From the NCBI GenBank assembly GCA_028023455.1, contig JAQFVV010012670.1:932001-996000 (forward strand): a DNA stretch of 64,000 nucleotides, given 5' to 3'. This stretch comes from Epiperipatus broadwayi. Lineage: Eukaryota; Onychophora; Udeonychophora; Euonychophora; Peripatidae. The notes under the pieces were generated by a model. That model did no database searches. It was given only the letters and a program-made list of their open reading frames with translations, and had not been told where the DNA came from. Each line of letters starts with the position of its first letter. The first letter of the stretch is position 1. This document shows positions 42,008-52,904 of this stretch, in pieces. Position numbers and translations under genes: made by a program.

Positions 42008-42600
42008 CCTGAAGGTTTGTGATGATGGTGTTCTAGCTGTATTTTTATATTAGACTATTTCCATCATCTAATATGTTGTTGAATGTCTTTAGAAAGTTTA
42101 ATTTTATTTAAATATTCCAAATGCATTCAACTGTTAGTAATATCATAGCAAACAGGTTAGTATATGCACAACATTTTGAGAGGTATTCCCCCCTCTTCTT
42201 CAGGTGTTGCTGACTTGACCAGTGACAGTACTAGCATGAAATTTGAACCTGGGTCCTAAGATTCTTGATTATTGAATTTTAAGGTAATGCTCTAACCAAC
42301 TGGCAGGATGGATCAGTTGGTTAGAGCTTTACCTTAAAATTCAATAATCAAGAATCTTAGGACCCAGGTTTGAATCCCATGCTAGTACTGTTACTGGTCA
42401 GGCCAGCAACACCTGAAGAAAAGGGGAGAAAAATACCCCTTGAAACATTGTGCATATACTAACCTGTTTGCTGTGATATTACTAACAGTTGTTTGCTGTG
42501 ATATTACTAACAGTTGAATGCATTTGGAATATTTAAATAAAATTAAATTTTTCTTAAGACATTCAACACACATATTAGATGATGGAAACAGTCCAATATA
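42008..42600. mobile_element. Family B: second head-to-head SINE pair
   Basis: The left copy (42008-42303) reads minus, the right copy (42304-42600) plus. The right head has A box TGGATCAGTTGG (42309-42320) and B box GGTTTGAATCC (42368-42378). The bodies and the ATGATGGAAA tail match the 5.3-kb pair. A 25-bp tandem duplication (TTTGCTGTGATATTACTAAC plus five bases) at about 42467-42514 lies in the right body. The 60-codon minus frame here is a repeat translation. Confidence 0.7.
42413..42446 (+). ncRNA. Hammerhead-like core in family B
   Basis: CTGAAGA (42413-42419), then AAGGGG/CCCCTT, a six-bp hairpin (42421-42426, 42436-42441), then GAAAC (42442-42446). This is the best-preserved family B core. 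Downstream ATTGTG would place G at the cleavage position, which hammerheads do not accept, and stem I is not convincing. Either degenerate or a different fold. Confidence 0.35.
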
Positions 42601-42774
42601 AAAAATATGGTAATTCTCTCTGAGTGAGTACAGATTTAAAATTTAATGTCAATGTAATATTTAAATAATATATAATTTTGAACATGGGGAGTGGTATGTT
42701 GGGTATTAAATACAATAACTTAGACAATAAAACAAAGATAATTGTTATCAATATCTGTTTTACATCTATTTATC

Positions 42775-42830
42775 TATAATCATCATCAGCTTTTAAAAGC
42801 CTACTAATAGGCAAAGGTTTTCCAACACAT
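42775..42830 (-). repeat. RTE-like LINE 3' end fragment
   Basis: On the minus strand the sequence CCTTTGCCTATTAGTAGG is followed by AAAAGCTGATGATGATTAT. The CCTTTGCCCAGCAGTGGGA ... GGCTGATGATG ending is the familiar 3' end of RTE-type LINEs in invertebrates. It is too short to show coding. Confidence 0.5.
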
Positions 42831-45095
42831 TTTTATAGAACTCTATTGCAAATTCTTTCAATTTTTAATCCCATGTAATATCTTGAGGTCATACAAAAGT
42901 ATTGACTTAAAAATTAAACTGCTATATTTGATCAAAAATTTAACTGATTTATCCCTAATCATTAGGGATGGTAATTTTTTCAATGGGGAGGCCAGTTTCA
43001 AGTTTTCCTTTTTAAATGAGGGCCATATTTTTTTGTGAATTAAAAATAAAGTAACATCATCGTTATTAATGACTGTTCCACATTCAATGAAATTTTTTCC
43101 AATTTGCCTTGCAACTATTTTTTGTGACATATTATCTTCTCAAATTATTCTTTATGTTCTGGACAGATTAATAAAATGCAGTCTTTTATAAACTTCATTT
43201 CAGAAAATGGGTTTAAATTTTATGCCTTTATTTTTGTTGAAATAATGTAATTCATTTTCACAATTTTTTTTTTTGATTTTTTTATTTTTATTTTATTTTT
43301 ATGAAACATAGCTACTTGATGAAACTCCTTTGCAAGTTTTCTATTTTAATATTTTTTCATCCCCTGCAATTGTTTGATAAATAATGCCTCTTAATACTGT
43401 GTTCTTATTAACTGAAATACCTTTCAGACATATCAGCCACATCTATTTACTATTTCTTTCTATAAAAAACATGAGTTGGTCCATTTATTTTGAAATGCAT
43501 AATACTCTATGTCAATTTTTTTATATCTTACTTAGTATAGACATCCTAATAATAATAATAAAAAATAACAATATGAAGTAAAATTCATGTTTTATTTTTT
43601 CTAATACATAGTCATCTGCATGAGTTCCAAAATCACTATAAAAACAAAAAATGCCCTCTGCATTGTAGATTAAATCCATAGGTCAGATAGACCACACAAC
43701 ATACATAATTCATTGGAATTCTACACTTCTGATAGAATGAACTAAAACAATTATAAAGTTTGGTGAAAGAAAAAGATGTAGTTGAGAAAATAAATATTAT
43801 ATTGAACTCTACATCAATATTTACTCTACACATGTGTTTAAATAGAAGTTTGCTGTAGGGCCATTTTATATATGTTTTTATATATGATTGAAAGCTTTTG
43901 AGGACTGAAGGTTCCTCACCTCTGCTATAGTTCAACATATATGCATCTTTTTCTTGATGTTTTGTGATAACAATACTAATACTAGTATGTTTCTAATTAT
44001 TTTTTCATTCGAAATTTTTACTTCATTTATAAAAACATAATCACATATTTTAAGATCATAAGATAAAAAAGATAAGTTGCACTGATTAAAATCTTTTCTT
44101 AAAGCATAAAAGCATATTTTTTTAAATACAATGTAATATTAAGCCTGCTAAATATGTTCTATATCCATGCAGAGGAACGATAAATCCATGGCATTCTCTT
44201 GCTGCGATTCACTTTAAAAGTGATTCTAAAATTGTGCCAGCTATAAGAAATTCTGCAAAATACTTTCCAACAATTAGACAAAACATTTAATTTATTCCCT
44301 ATATTATATTTTATCTTGCATTCAATTTATTTATCTTTAGTAAAGGAGCATAATTTACTTTTTTTTATGTCCATAAATTTGTTAATTACTAGGTTATGAA
44401 ATCTCATTGTCATGCATTTTTTCAGTCTAATTAAATTCAATGCATAAATTCTACATTAGATTTCATAGTTTTTACTGAAAAATAATTGAACAATGCAATA
44501 TTTTTATATGTGACTTTTCTCAACGAAGACCTTTAAAAATTTCTAATGTCGCCTTGATATATATAGTAGTAGTTGAAAAGCAATGCATAAAATGACATTC
44601 ACGATTTCTTACTACTTATTTATAATAGTCAGTGACGGCAGATCCAAAAGAGTGCTTGTGGTACAATTTAGCAATAGTAGTACACATGCACACACACATA
44701 CAATTAGTGTTAAAATTAATCAGGTAATCACTTCAACTATTTGAATTATTTATCAAGGTATTTTTTAAGTTATTATTTCAACAAATACTACACTTTAAAA
44801 ATATTATCTTACAATTTACACATCTAGAAATTTTTTTTTTTTTTGAAAAAGTAAAGCGAGAAAAACAATTCATTTTCACATCATTGCTCAGCTGTGTAAA
44901 TACCGTATTAAAGCTATAAATATGATCATTCTATTTTCTGGTATTTTCTTGAGAAAAATACAGAATAAAAAATAGTTAAGAAATTTAAATATATTAAAAA
45001 AGAAGATATATAGTTTTCCAAAGATTAAAGTTGTATTAAAAAAAAGATAGACTTTTCTATTGTGTATAGAAGGGAGATATTTATATATATTATTC
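42831..45095. other. A+T-rich non-coding stretch
   Basis: Open frames on the minus strand at 42858-43130 (90 codons) and 43636-43938 (100 codons) have no recognised motif. The first lies just upstream of the RTE-like end on the same strand, so it might be unrecognisable LINE sequence, but I cannot support that. No other repeats are identified. Confidence 0.35.
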
Positions 45096-45200
45096 ATAAA
45101 AAAGCAATCAACACTTAGATAATCCCAATATCAATAGCAATCAACAATTTCAAACTTTTGTCAAGGCAACCTCCTTTTAATAATAAAGCTGGAATAGATT
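45096..45200 (+). repeat. Dispersed repeat H, copy 1
   Basis: Shares TCAACACTTAGATAATCCC, CAATCAACAATTTCAAACT and TGTCAAGGCAACCTCCTTTT with copies at 58.7 and 59.0 kb, all in the same orientation. Length about 100 bp. Unknown family, no coding. Confidence 0.6.
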
Positions 45201-46160
45201 AATATGGATAATTAATTGTACATAACTGAGTAGTACATCTGTAAACAGCTTTTATAAAAAATTGAACAAAAATTAAAACTGATATATTGTCTACTAAAAT
45301 AACTGTAGATTAAAAAAAAGTCATATTTCATATAAAAAGCTTTATGATGTAAATGATTGTAAATCTGAATTCCATGCTTACAACTTGAGGTTTAAATCCA
45401 AGTGCAACCTCGAAATATTTTTTAATAACTGATAATTTCTAGATTTTTGTTTGTGTACCAGAACCATGTCCAACTGAGTTAGTTATCTAATTGTTGATTG
45501 ATAAAGTTGGGACTACTGGTTTTAAATCAACTTAAGCAATCAGATAGATCACTATAACATAATGCACCTGCTACCACTGATGAGGAAGATATCATGCTCT
45601 TATGAAAACTGAGCACATGGTTTGTTTATATTTTATAACTCCCATAAAATATAAACACCTAACTTTCACAGGTTGCAAATATTTCCCCTTCTTTCATTAC
45701 ACTCTAATTGTTCACTCTTTCTAAAAATCCACATTACTTCTTAGCATAGTTTTAATACATTTCCTTTTTACCCTCTTACTTCTCTCAATAAATAATCTTT
45801 GGGACCATATGGATAGAATACCACAATCTTATTATGGTTATATTTTTTTTTATCCAACTAAACTTTGATTGCAGTCAATTATTATGTTTATAGTTATGCA
45901 TAAATAGAATCTGGATTGAACAATCTTATTAAAAAAAAATTTTTTTTCTGCTAAAGTTAGTGTTAAAATTATAATTGTAATGTATGAACACATTTTATTC
46001 AGAAAAATAAAATTATTTTAGTGTAATTTTTATTTAAAATTGCTTCAAAATAATAATAATAAAAAATTAAGTGGAATTGGTATCTATAATTATAATCAAA
46101 GAAAAAGAGAAAATCATTAGTTTATTTCTTTAAATAAATATGTTTATTGAAATTTTTTTT
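45201..46160. other. A+T-rich stretch with one weak hammerhead-like string
   Basis: At 45577 CTGATGA is followed by an AAGA/TCTT hairpin and GAAAAC (45604). ACCA before the core could pair with TGGT at 45616, but the base at the cleavage triplet is wrong. A B-box-like GGTTTAAATCC lies near 45390. Nothing else is recognised. Confidence 0.3.
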
Positions 46161-46169
46161 AATTAAATG

Positions 46170-46636
<467 letters not shown>

Positions 46637-46640
46637 AGTA

Positions 46641-46762
46641 TGCAACTTTTTTTTTTCGCATTAAATAGTGAAGCTATAATTTTACTCTAATTTATAATAG
46701 CTATTATAAATTAGAGTAAAATTATAGCTTCACTATTTAATGCGGAAAAAAAAAAAGTCGCA
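46641..46762. repeat. Near-perfect palindrome with 60-bp arms and no spacer
   Basis: The arms 46641-46700 and 46701-46762 mirror each other around ATAG|CTAT, with only a few differences in the outer A/T run. The arms carry GCATTAAATAGTGAAGC and its complement. It could extrude as a cruciform or be a tiny MITE. It abuts the microsatellite directly. Confidence 0.85.
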
Positions 46763-47894
46763 TATTTATAATTACAATTTTACTAGTGAAGAGAAAACAA
46801 TTTTTATTATTATTATTAACAACAACAACAACTCTCAATAAGCTTAAAAAATATTATATAAAAGAAATTATTATCTATAAACGTTTTCTAATCTCTCAAG
46901 TAAAAAGACCATTTGAAAATCTTCAAAATCTATAGTAATGACAATTTTTTAAAAATATTTTTCATGCCAAACATTTATATATATACATATTTAATTATGT
47001 ATTGATGTTTGAATGCATTTCTTTTGTTGAAAAAGTTGTGAAAAGATTAATGTTCTCTGGAATGCTCAACCAATTAATTGTGATCTATTAATCAAGTGTG
47101 CTTTTTGATAGATCTTTCCTTTTCTCTCAATCACATTATGATTAAAATATTGTTTATAAAATGACACATTGTTTAGTTTTAAATATTTAGTGAATTAACA
47201 TCTTCAAATGTAAATGTTATTAAATCAAAAATTAAATATTTTTGAACCAATGACCAGCTTGATTAATCTTTATAATTATTTAAATTTCTTTTACAATCTT
47301 TATTCTCACAAAAAAAGGCAAAATCAGCACAATATCAAAAATTCCATTCATTATTATATTTTTTAATTTTGTTTTTATTTTATTACAAATGTTTGCATTT
47401 TGATAAAGTTCAATAAATACTAAAATTATAATCTAACATTGTCCCCCTCCCCCGAAGTATATAAGAAGATTGTTGTTTTTTTTAAAAAAATAGCTTGCTT
47501 TTATAAAAAGGTTGAAAAGCCTCGATTTGATTTATATAACATTTATTAAAAGAGATTCTGAAATGTATTATTGACTTGCAAATTTATAATTATTATTTTT
47601 AAAAATACTATTACTATATGAAGTAGTTCAAATAAGATTATGCAATTGAGAAAATGTTCCAGATAATAAATGAGTGACAGACATATTTGAGAGAGAAAAG
47701 AAGAGATATATATCTGAATGCATACCCAATATTAAATACTCATACATAATGTAAAATTTTAATATCTTTTATCGAATATTAAAAAGAATATTTGTTAATA
47801 ATATAATAAATTATTGAATTTGAGAAAGAAGTGACATTTTGTTTTGTCATAAAGTATTCAATTTTATTTACTAGTGCAGAGATTATGTAATTTA
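46763..47894. other. A+T-rich stretch, nothing recognised
   Basis: Poly-A, poly-T and ATT/AAC triplet runs only. Confidence 0.4.
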
Positions 47895-48325
47895 AATAGA
47901 AGGGATTTACTCTCTAAGCACATGCGTTATAATAGCTCAACAATGTATTGTTGCATACTGAAGATACTCTCAAACCAAAGCACACAATAGAGACTTTTGA
48001 AAAGGATGATACTCTCAAACCAAAACACAAAATAGAGACTTCATTTATATAGTAAATTGAAAAATTTTGCAAGCTTTAATATATAAAAAGAAATTATTGG
48101 ATGTAAAGTGAATAAAGAAATATCGTCATGCTCTCAAACTAAGATTCTTTACATTGGCCTATATAAATGAATTTAAGTACAAAAGATAAAATGGCCACTC
48201 TTATCTTTTCAAAAGTATCTATCTTGTGCTTTGGTTTGAGATTGTCTTCAATACTTAACAAGACATTGTTAAGCTATTATAACAATGTTACAGTGCATGT
48301 GCTTAGGGTTTAAACCCTTCTGTTT
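47895..48325. repeat. Family F foldback
   Basis: The arms share AATTTAAATAGAAGGG and AAGCACATGC on the left and their mirrors (GCATGTGCTTAGGG, CCCTTCTGTTTAAATT) on the right. They continue through TCTCAAACCAAAGCACA. In the left arm the unit ACTCTCAAACCAAAGCACA is tandemly duplicated (47969 and 48010). No coding, no hammerhead core found. Confidence 0.6.
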
Positions 48326-49459
48326 AAATTATATTTAACTTATTGCTGATTTCTCCACATTGTATATTTCATATATGTTATTAATTATATATAATTTTAC
48401 TATTATTATTATTATTATTTGTGTATTTAATTATAGAATGAAATATGAATGTAAGAAATAATCAAATTTCTCTAATCTTTATGAATTAAATAATACTTAT
48501 TGCACACTATTTTTTCTAAATCCATGTTTCTTAATCCTTTTGTGATTCAAAAAATTTGCAGAAGTAAATAAAATCTTTCAATACATCACTGTAATTATAA
48601 ATTTAAAAATATTTATATATTTTTATAATAATCATATACAAACAAGATTTTAAAAGACGTTGGTATATTGAATTATATATATATATTCCTGTCATTACAA
48701 TGGTAAAATGAAGAAATGCTTAAATATTACACATAATGTATTTTATTAACATATTTTGCTTAAAACATTAAACAAATAAAAAATAAAATATATACATTTA
48801 AATTCATTTCTTATATTTGCTTGACTGCAAAGAAATTTTACATTGTTAAACACCAGAAACAAATTTCATGTTTCAGTAAAAGATGAACCATCTTTGCATA
48901 TTGTTTTATAAATTCTGTTCTTTATAAGATGAAGAATTAAGAAAAAAAGAAAGTAGTTAAAAAAATATTTGCTTAAAACATTATTAATTAAAAAAATAAA
49001 TAGTTGAACAAAAATAAATATAATTTATAAGTGAATATTGTTTTAAATAATATTACTTAATAAATTATGTTTAAAAAAGAAAACTTAAGTAAGCATTATG
49101 TATTGCCATATTTAGCAAAAAATATTTTTAAAAAATTAATTAAAAAAATACAAATTTAAATAATAATATGGACTTACATTTTACTTGATTAAAGAACCAT
49201 TTTGCATTGACAATGTGAAGGAAAATTCATAATAAAAGTTGACGTTTTGGTATACTGCTTAGAAACTGTAGGTTAATGTATTACTATTTTTTGGCTAACT
49301 TTTTGAAAAAAAATATTTGGTGGAGAATTACAAACATTTTGGTTTTATATTTTATAGACAGTTGATAGTCAATAGCAAATAAAATGATATTATTTTTTAA
49401 CAATTCAATTTTTTCTCTAAAGTGAAGTTATATTCAGGACAAATATTTTGCTATATCCA
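48326..49459. other. A+T-rich stretch, nothing recognised
   Basis: No supported features; ATT triplet run near 48400. Confidence 0.4.
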
Positions 49460-49705
49460 GGTAATAACTGAAATACAGACATATTATATACCTGTAACAA
49501 TATATGTAATATATAGGACATATGAGCACAGACTTTCACATACCCCACCATTTACCACTCTATCCCATATCACTGATACACTTGAACACATATATGTTGA
49601 AAAGATAAATAATCACCAATATACCTATTTCATTCTAAACCAGCAATCATCAGTTGGTCCAGATTATCATCTCTACACATATATGGTCTATCTGAGCACT
49701 TATTG
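49460..49705 (-). repeat. Family A copy, single minus arm
   Basis: Complement of the family A tail and ribozyme region, closest to the 200-1196 subfamily (ACATATGAGCACAGACTTTC near 49518 and the sequence preceding it). The 97-codon plus-strand frame is repeat translation. Confidence 0.7.
49609..49667 (-). ncRNA. Hammerhead ribozyme motif, family A copy 9
   Basis: On the minus strand ATAATC/GATTAT and CCAA/TTGG form stem I. CTGATGA and GAAA are intact and A17 is present. Stem II has one mismatch (TTGCTG/TAGAAT) and stem III is ATAG/GTAT. Confidence 0.72.
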
Positions 49706-50060
49706 GACGACTTAAAAGAATTTTAAATGAGATTAATTTAAGCAGAGATATAACAATTGACTGAAAGCGTGGGCAAGAAAAAAAATATATGCTAGAAGTT
49801 GTTATATAAATGCTTCAATGCTGCTAAGATATAGTATGTTTATGAACTACTAACATTTTAATTAATATCTTTCAAATCATGAATACATGTGGATGTGGAG
49901 AATGCAGATAAAGCATTATGTTATAAATGAAATCATTTTTCTTTTTTAAACTCTTAGCACAAAACAATATTTTTTTTTAAAAAAAAGATGATGCTTTGGA
50001 CAGTCAAAAGTTATTTTCCCATTTAATACTTTTTCTTCACTACTATCAAATTTGTATTAA

Positions 50061-50135
50061 TTAGTTAGCATAGCTGCCTTCCAAGCAGCTGGACCCGGTT
50101 CGCTTTCCGGTCAACGCTTTGACATAAGAAAAAAA
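50061..50135 (+). repeat. tRNA-derived SINE head (Gly-like, anticodon TCC)
   Basis: Six-bp anticodon stem AGCTGC/GCAGCT (50072-50077, 50085-50090) with loop CTTCCAA, anticodon TCC. A B-box-like GGTTCGCTTTCC is at 50098-50109. The acceptor 5' strand is absent. It continues GTCAACGCTTTGACAT and poly-A, similar to the copy at 41.8 kb, so this is a SINE or tRNA pseudogene and not a working tRNA. Confidence 0.5.
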
Positions 50136-51124
50136 AATCTTTATTTATTTTTAAATATAATTTTTAATTGTTTTTTTTTAATGAAATACACATTTCGTTT
50201 CGTTTACATTTCTTTTTAACTGAATATTTTGCATAATAGTTATTTCCTCGCAATTTAAATAAAGCGAGTCTCTTATCAACTTAAAAACTCTACCTATCTT
50301 AACTAAGCCAACATCAAGTTTCACATTGACATATTCTAGTTGTACCATTTAAAACAATATCAGCTCACCAGTTAAAGGTATTGCTACAAGATAACTTTTG
50401 AAAAGTTATATAGCCTCAAAACAAATCTTTTAAAATTGAAAGTGTTGCTGTAGGTAAGACAATCATAAACATACCCATAGACAGACGTATATAAATATTG
50501 TATTTATAAATGTACACTGAGAATTTATTTAATACATATAAGTGCAATATTTTAAACTAAACAATACTTATACGTAATATTAAGAGTGATATATATTAAG
50601 GCTATAACCTCTGCAAATCTAAACACAAGATTAACGACTTTAAAAGACAAGAGTGGCCACTCGTATTTTAGACCTAATTTCTAAATATATAGGTGAATCT
50701 AAAGAGTGGTAAATAAAGCATTTTTTTCTCTATATATACACATATTTAAATAAACAGAAAAATAATAATTAGATAAGTTATATTATATGATTATTGAAAT
50801 AAAAGGACTACAAGATGATAGAAATTATTTGAAATATTTTTTATAACGATTAATAACATGAATAAGATTAAATATGTATACAATTTTAAATTATTAAATG
50901 TATTTTAAACAAGACAAAAAAAACCTATCATCTAAATAAATTATAATCACGAAAGTGTTAGAAAAGAGATCAAACTCCAAGTGGCTAAAGCCAGGACATG
51001 GTCTCTAGTTTTGATTCTTGACCTTATGTTGGTAAAAAGGTATTTAAGTATAGAGATGATGAGTTAAATATAAAATGACATCTCAGAAAACATTGTGCAA
51101 ATAAGATGAACATTTTTAATCTTA
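50136..51124. other. A+T-rich stretch, nothing recognised
   Basis: No supported frame, repeat pair or RNA signal. Confidence 0.4.
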
Positions 51125-51215
51125 TATTAGGAACTCAGACTTTCACACGACCCACTACTCTCAGTGCCATCTCATATTGCTGACCCACCTGATCACACAC
51201 ATGTTGAAAAGATAA

Positions 51216-51274
51216 ATAATCACCTATATACATATTTCATGCTAAACCAGCAATCATCATTTGGTCTAGATTAC
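51216..51274 (-). ncRNA. Hammerhead motif, family A copy 10 (core mutated)
   Basis: On the minus strand the core reads ATGATGA in place of CTGATGA, so the essential C3 is lost. Inner stem I reads TAGG instead of TTGG. GAAA is present. Probably inactive. Confidence 0.6.
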
Positions 51275-51485
51275 TATCTCCACACATATATACAATCGGT
51301 GCTCAGCTTTATATTAATATAGTCAATCTTCATACTTTAATGAAAAGGCTTCAAAACACTCCAACCCACAACTCTTCAGCCATCCATTTCATTGAAAATC
51401 TGGTACTTTGAAGCCTGTTCATTAAAGTATGAAGATTGGCTCTTAATATAAAACTGGGCACTGATTGTATATATGTGTAGAGATA

Positions 51486-51544
51486 GTAATCTAGACCAAC
51501 TGATGATTGCTGGTTTAGCATGAAATACATATATTGGTGATTAT
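51486..51544 (+). ncRNA. Hammerhead ribozyme motif, family A copy 11
   Basis: GTAATC/GATTAT and CCAA/TTGG form stem I. CTGATGA, stem II TGCTG/TAGCA, GAAA and A17 are all present. Stem III ATACATAT pairs over three positions. Confidence 0.78.
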
Positions 51545-51640
51545 TTATCTTTTCAACATGTGGGTCATCAGGTGTATCAGCAATATGAAATGGCACTGAG
51601 AGTAGTGGGTTGTGTGAAAGTCTGAGTTCGAATCCCATAT

Positions 51641-52563
51641 ATATTACTTATATAAATGCAGGGTTTAAGCCTGTACAATGTATTAATCTTATATTTGGAA
51701 ACAGTCCTCTTTGAATATTTTCAATAAGGACTGCTAATGTGGAAAATTTGTTTTATATAGTAGATGCCATAAAGATGTATGTATGTAAAAAAGTACAATT
51801 ATAGATAAAAATGTTTAAGTATTTCATCTTCCTCCACATTTTTAATGAGAGCATTGCACCAATATTTGCAAATGACATTTTTCCAGCTAGGATAGATTTA
51901 ATTGGAAAAGATTTAAGGTGATCTTTATTAAGAAGTCCAAGTATTTAGATTTCAAATGCCAGAAATAGAATTTCTATATAATTGCTTTATTAAAAATATT
52001 AAGGAAAAAATAGGAAACTTCCTTAGTCTCAGTATTAGGGGTCAAATTATGAGAGTTTGAGAATATAATGACAGCAAGCATGTGTGCTTGGATATAAAAG
52101 TAAATAGCATTTATGAATTGGTTTCTGATAGGAGGTGTTCTATCTATAGGAGTTACAGGAGTATAGGATTGTAAATTGGAGAAAAAGACAATAAATTTGG
52201 TTAATACATTGACTGCTCTCCGAAGAGATCATTTAATTTTTGATGTTTCTGTATTTTTTTAATTTTATTTATGGCCACTGTTCTTTTGCCCTAAATGAGC
52301 ATGGCACATAGAAAATTTATTTTTTCCTAAAAAGTGATGGTGAAATGGATGATGGGAAGATAATAATTTATTCTTGGAATATAATTTATGTTGATAAGAA
52401 AACTTTTACTATGTAGTGATACATATACTTTTGAGAGAAAGAGTTTATGACCTTTTTAATTATGGAGGTCAGAAAACAATTTTATATTATTGTCCTTAAT
52501 GAATTGAGGAAAAGATGAATTGGAAAGCCTAAAAACTTATGAAGACAGGAATTGTAAATAAAG
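51641..52563. other. Non-coding stretch, nothing recognised
   Basis: G+C is slightly higher than average around 52.0-52.2 kb but no motif or repeat is identified. Confidence 0.35.
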
Positions 52564-52569
52564 ATGTTT

Positions 52570-52645
52570 TCAGGCGCCCTGAGGAGAGGGGTGCAGCTGA
52601 TACATTGTTGTGGGGTCCATGGAGCTCAAAGGAGGACCATGAAGG
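52570..52645. other. Small G+C-rich island, possible hAT 5' end
   Basis: CAGGCGCCCTGAGGAGAGGG (52571-52590) and the following bases are far richer in G+C than anything nearby. A CAGGGGCGC-like terminus is common for hAT elements, and the hAT transposase remnant follows. No matching 3' terminus was found, so the link is inferred. Confidence 0.35.
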
Positions 52646-52904
52646 GGACAGTTTTTAAATTTTTTTACAAAATCAAATTTTTTTTAAAAAAAAGCAATAT
52701 TGGATATATACATCATAGTGTATACTTTGTGTGTATAGAAAAACCACATTCTAGCCTTGTTTGACATAACATTTATTGATCTGAACACTCAGTGAACAGT
52801 TATTTAAGTAATATATTGAATTTTAATTTCAATACTTATTTATTTAAGTTTGCAAGTTTAGTTTCATTTCATTTATGAATCTATTTTATATTTCATTTTA
52901 GTTT

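Larger units (their letters stand above)
51125..51640. mobile_element. Family A inverted pair
   Basis: GGAACTCAGACTTTCACAC (51130) and its mirror GTGTGAAAGTCTGAGTTC (51612-51629), followed by GAATCCC, define the ends. Both arms carry a ribozyme segment, the left one damaged. The 95-codon minus-strand frame spans the repeat and is not a gene. Confidence 0.75.

Noticed and set aside
42858-43130. 90-codon minus-strand frame next to an RTE-like 3' end
   Set aside because: No LINE motif or other family signature; A+T-rich chance frames of this size are common here.
45577-45620. CTGATGA ... GAAAAC with ACCA/TGGT as possible stem I
   Set aside because: The cleavage triplet lacks U at 16.1 and stem II is only four pairs; kept only as a weak note.
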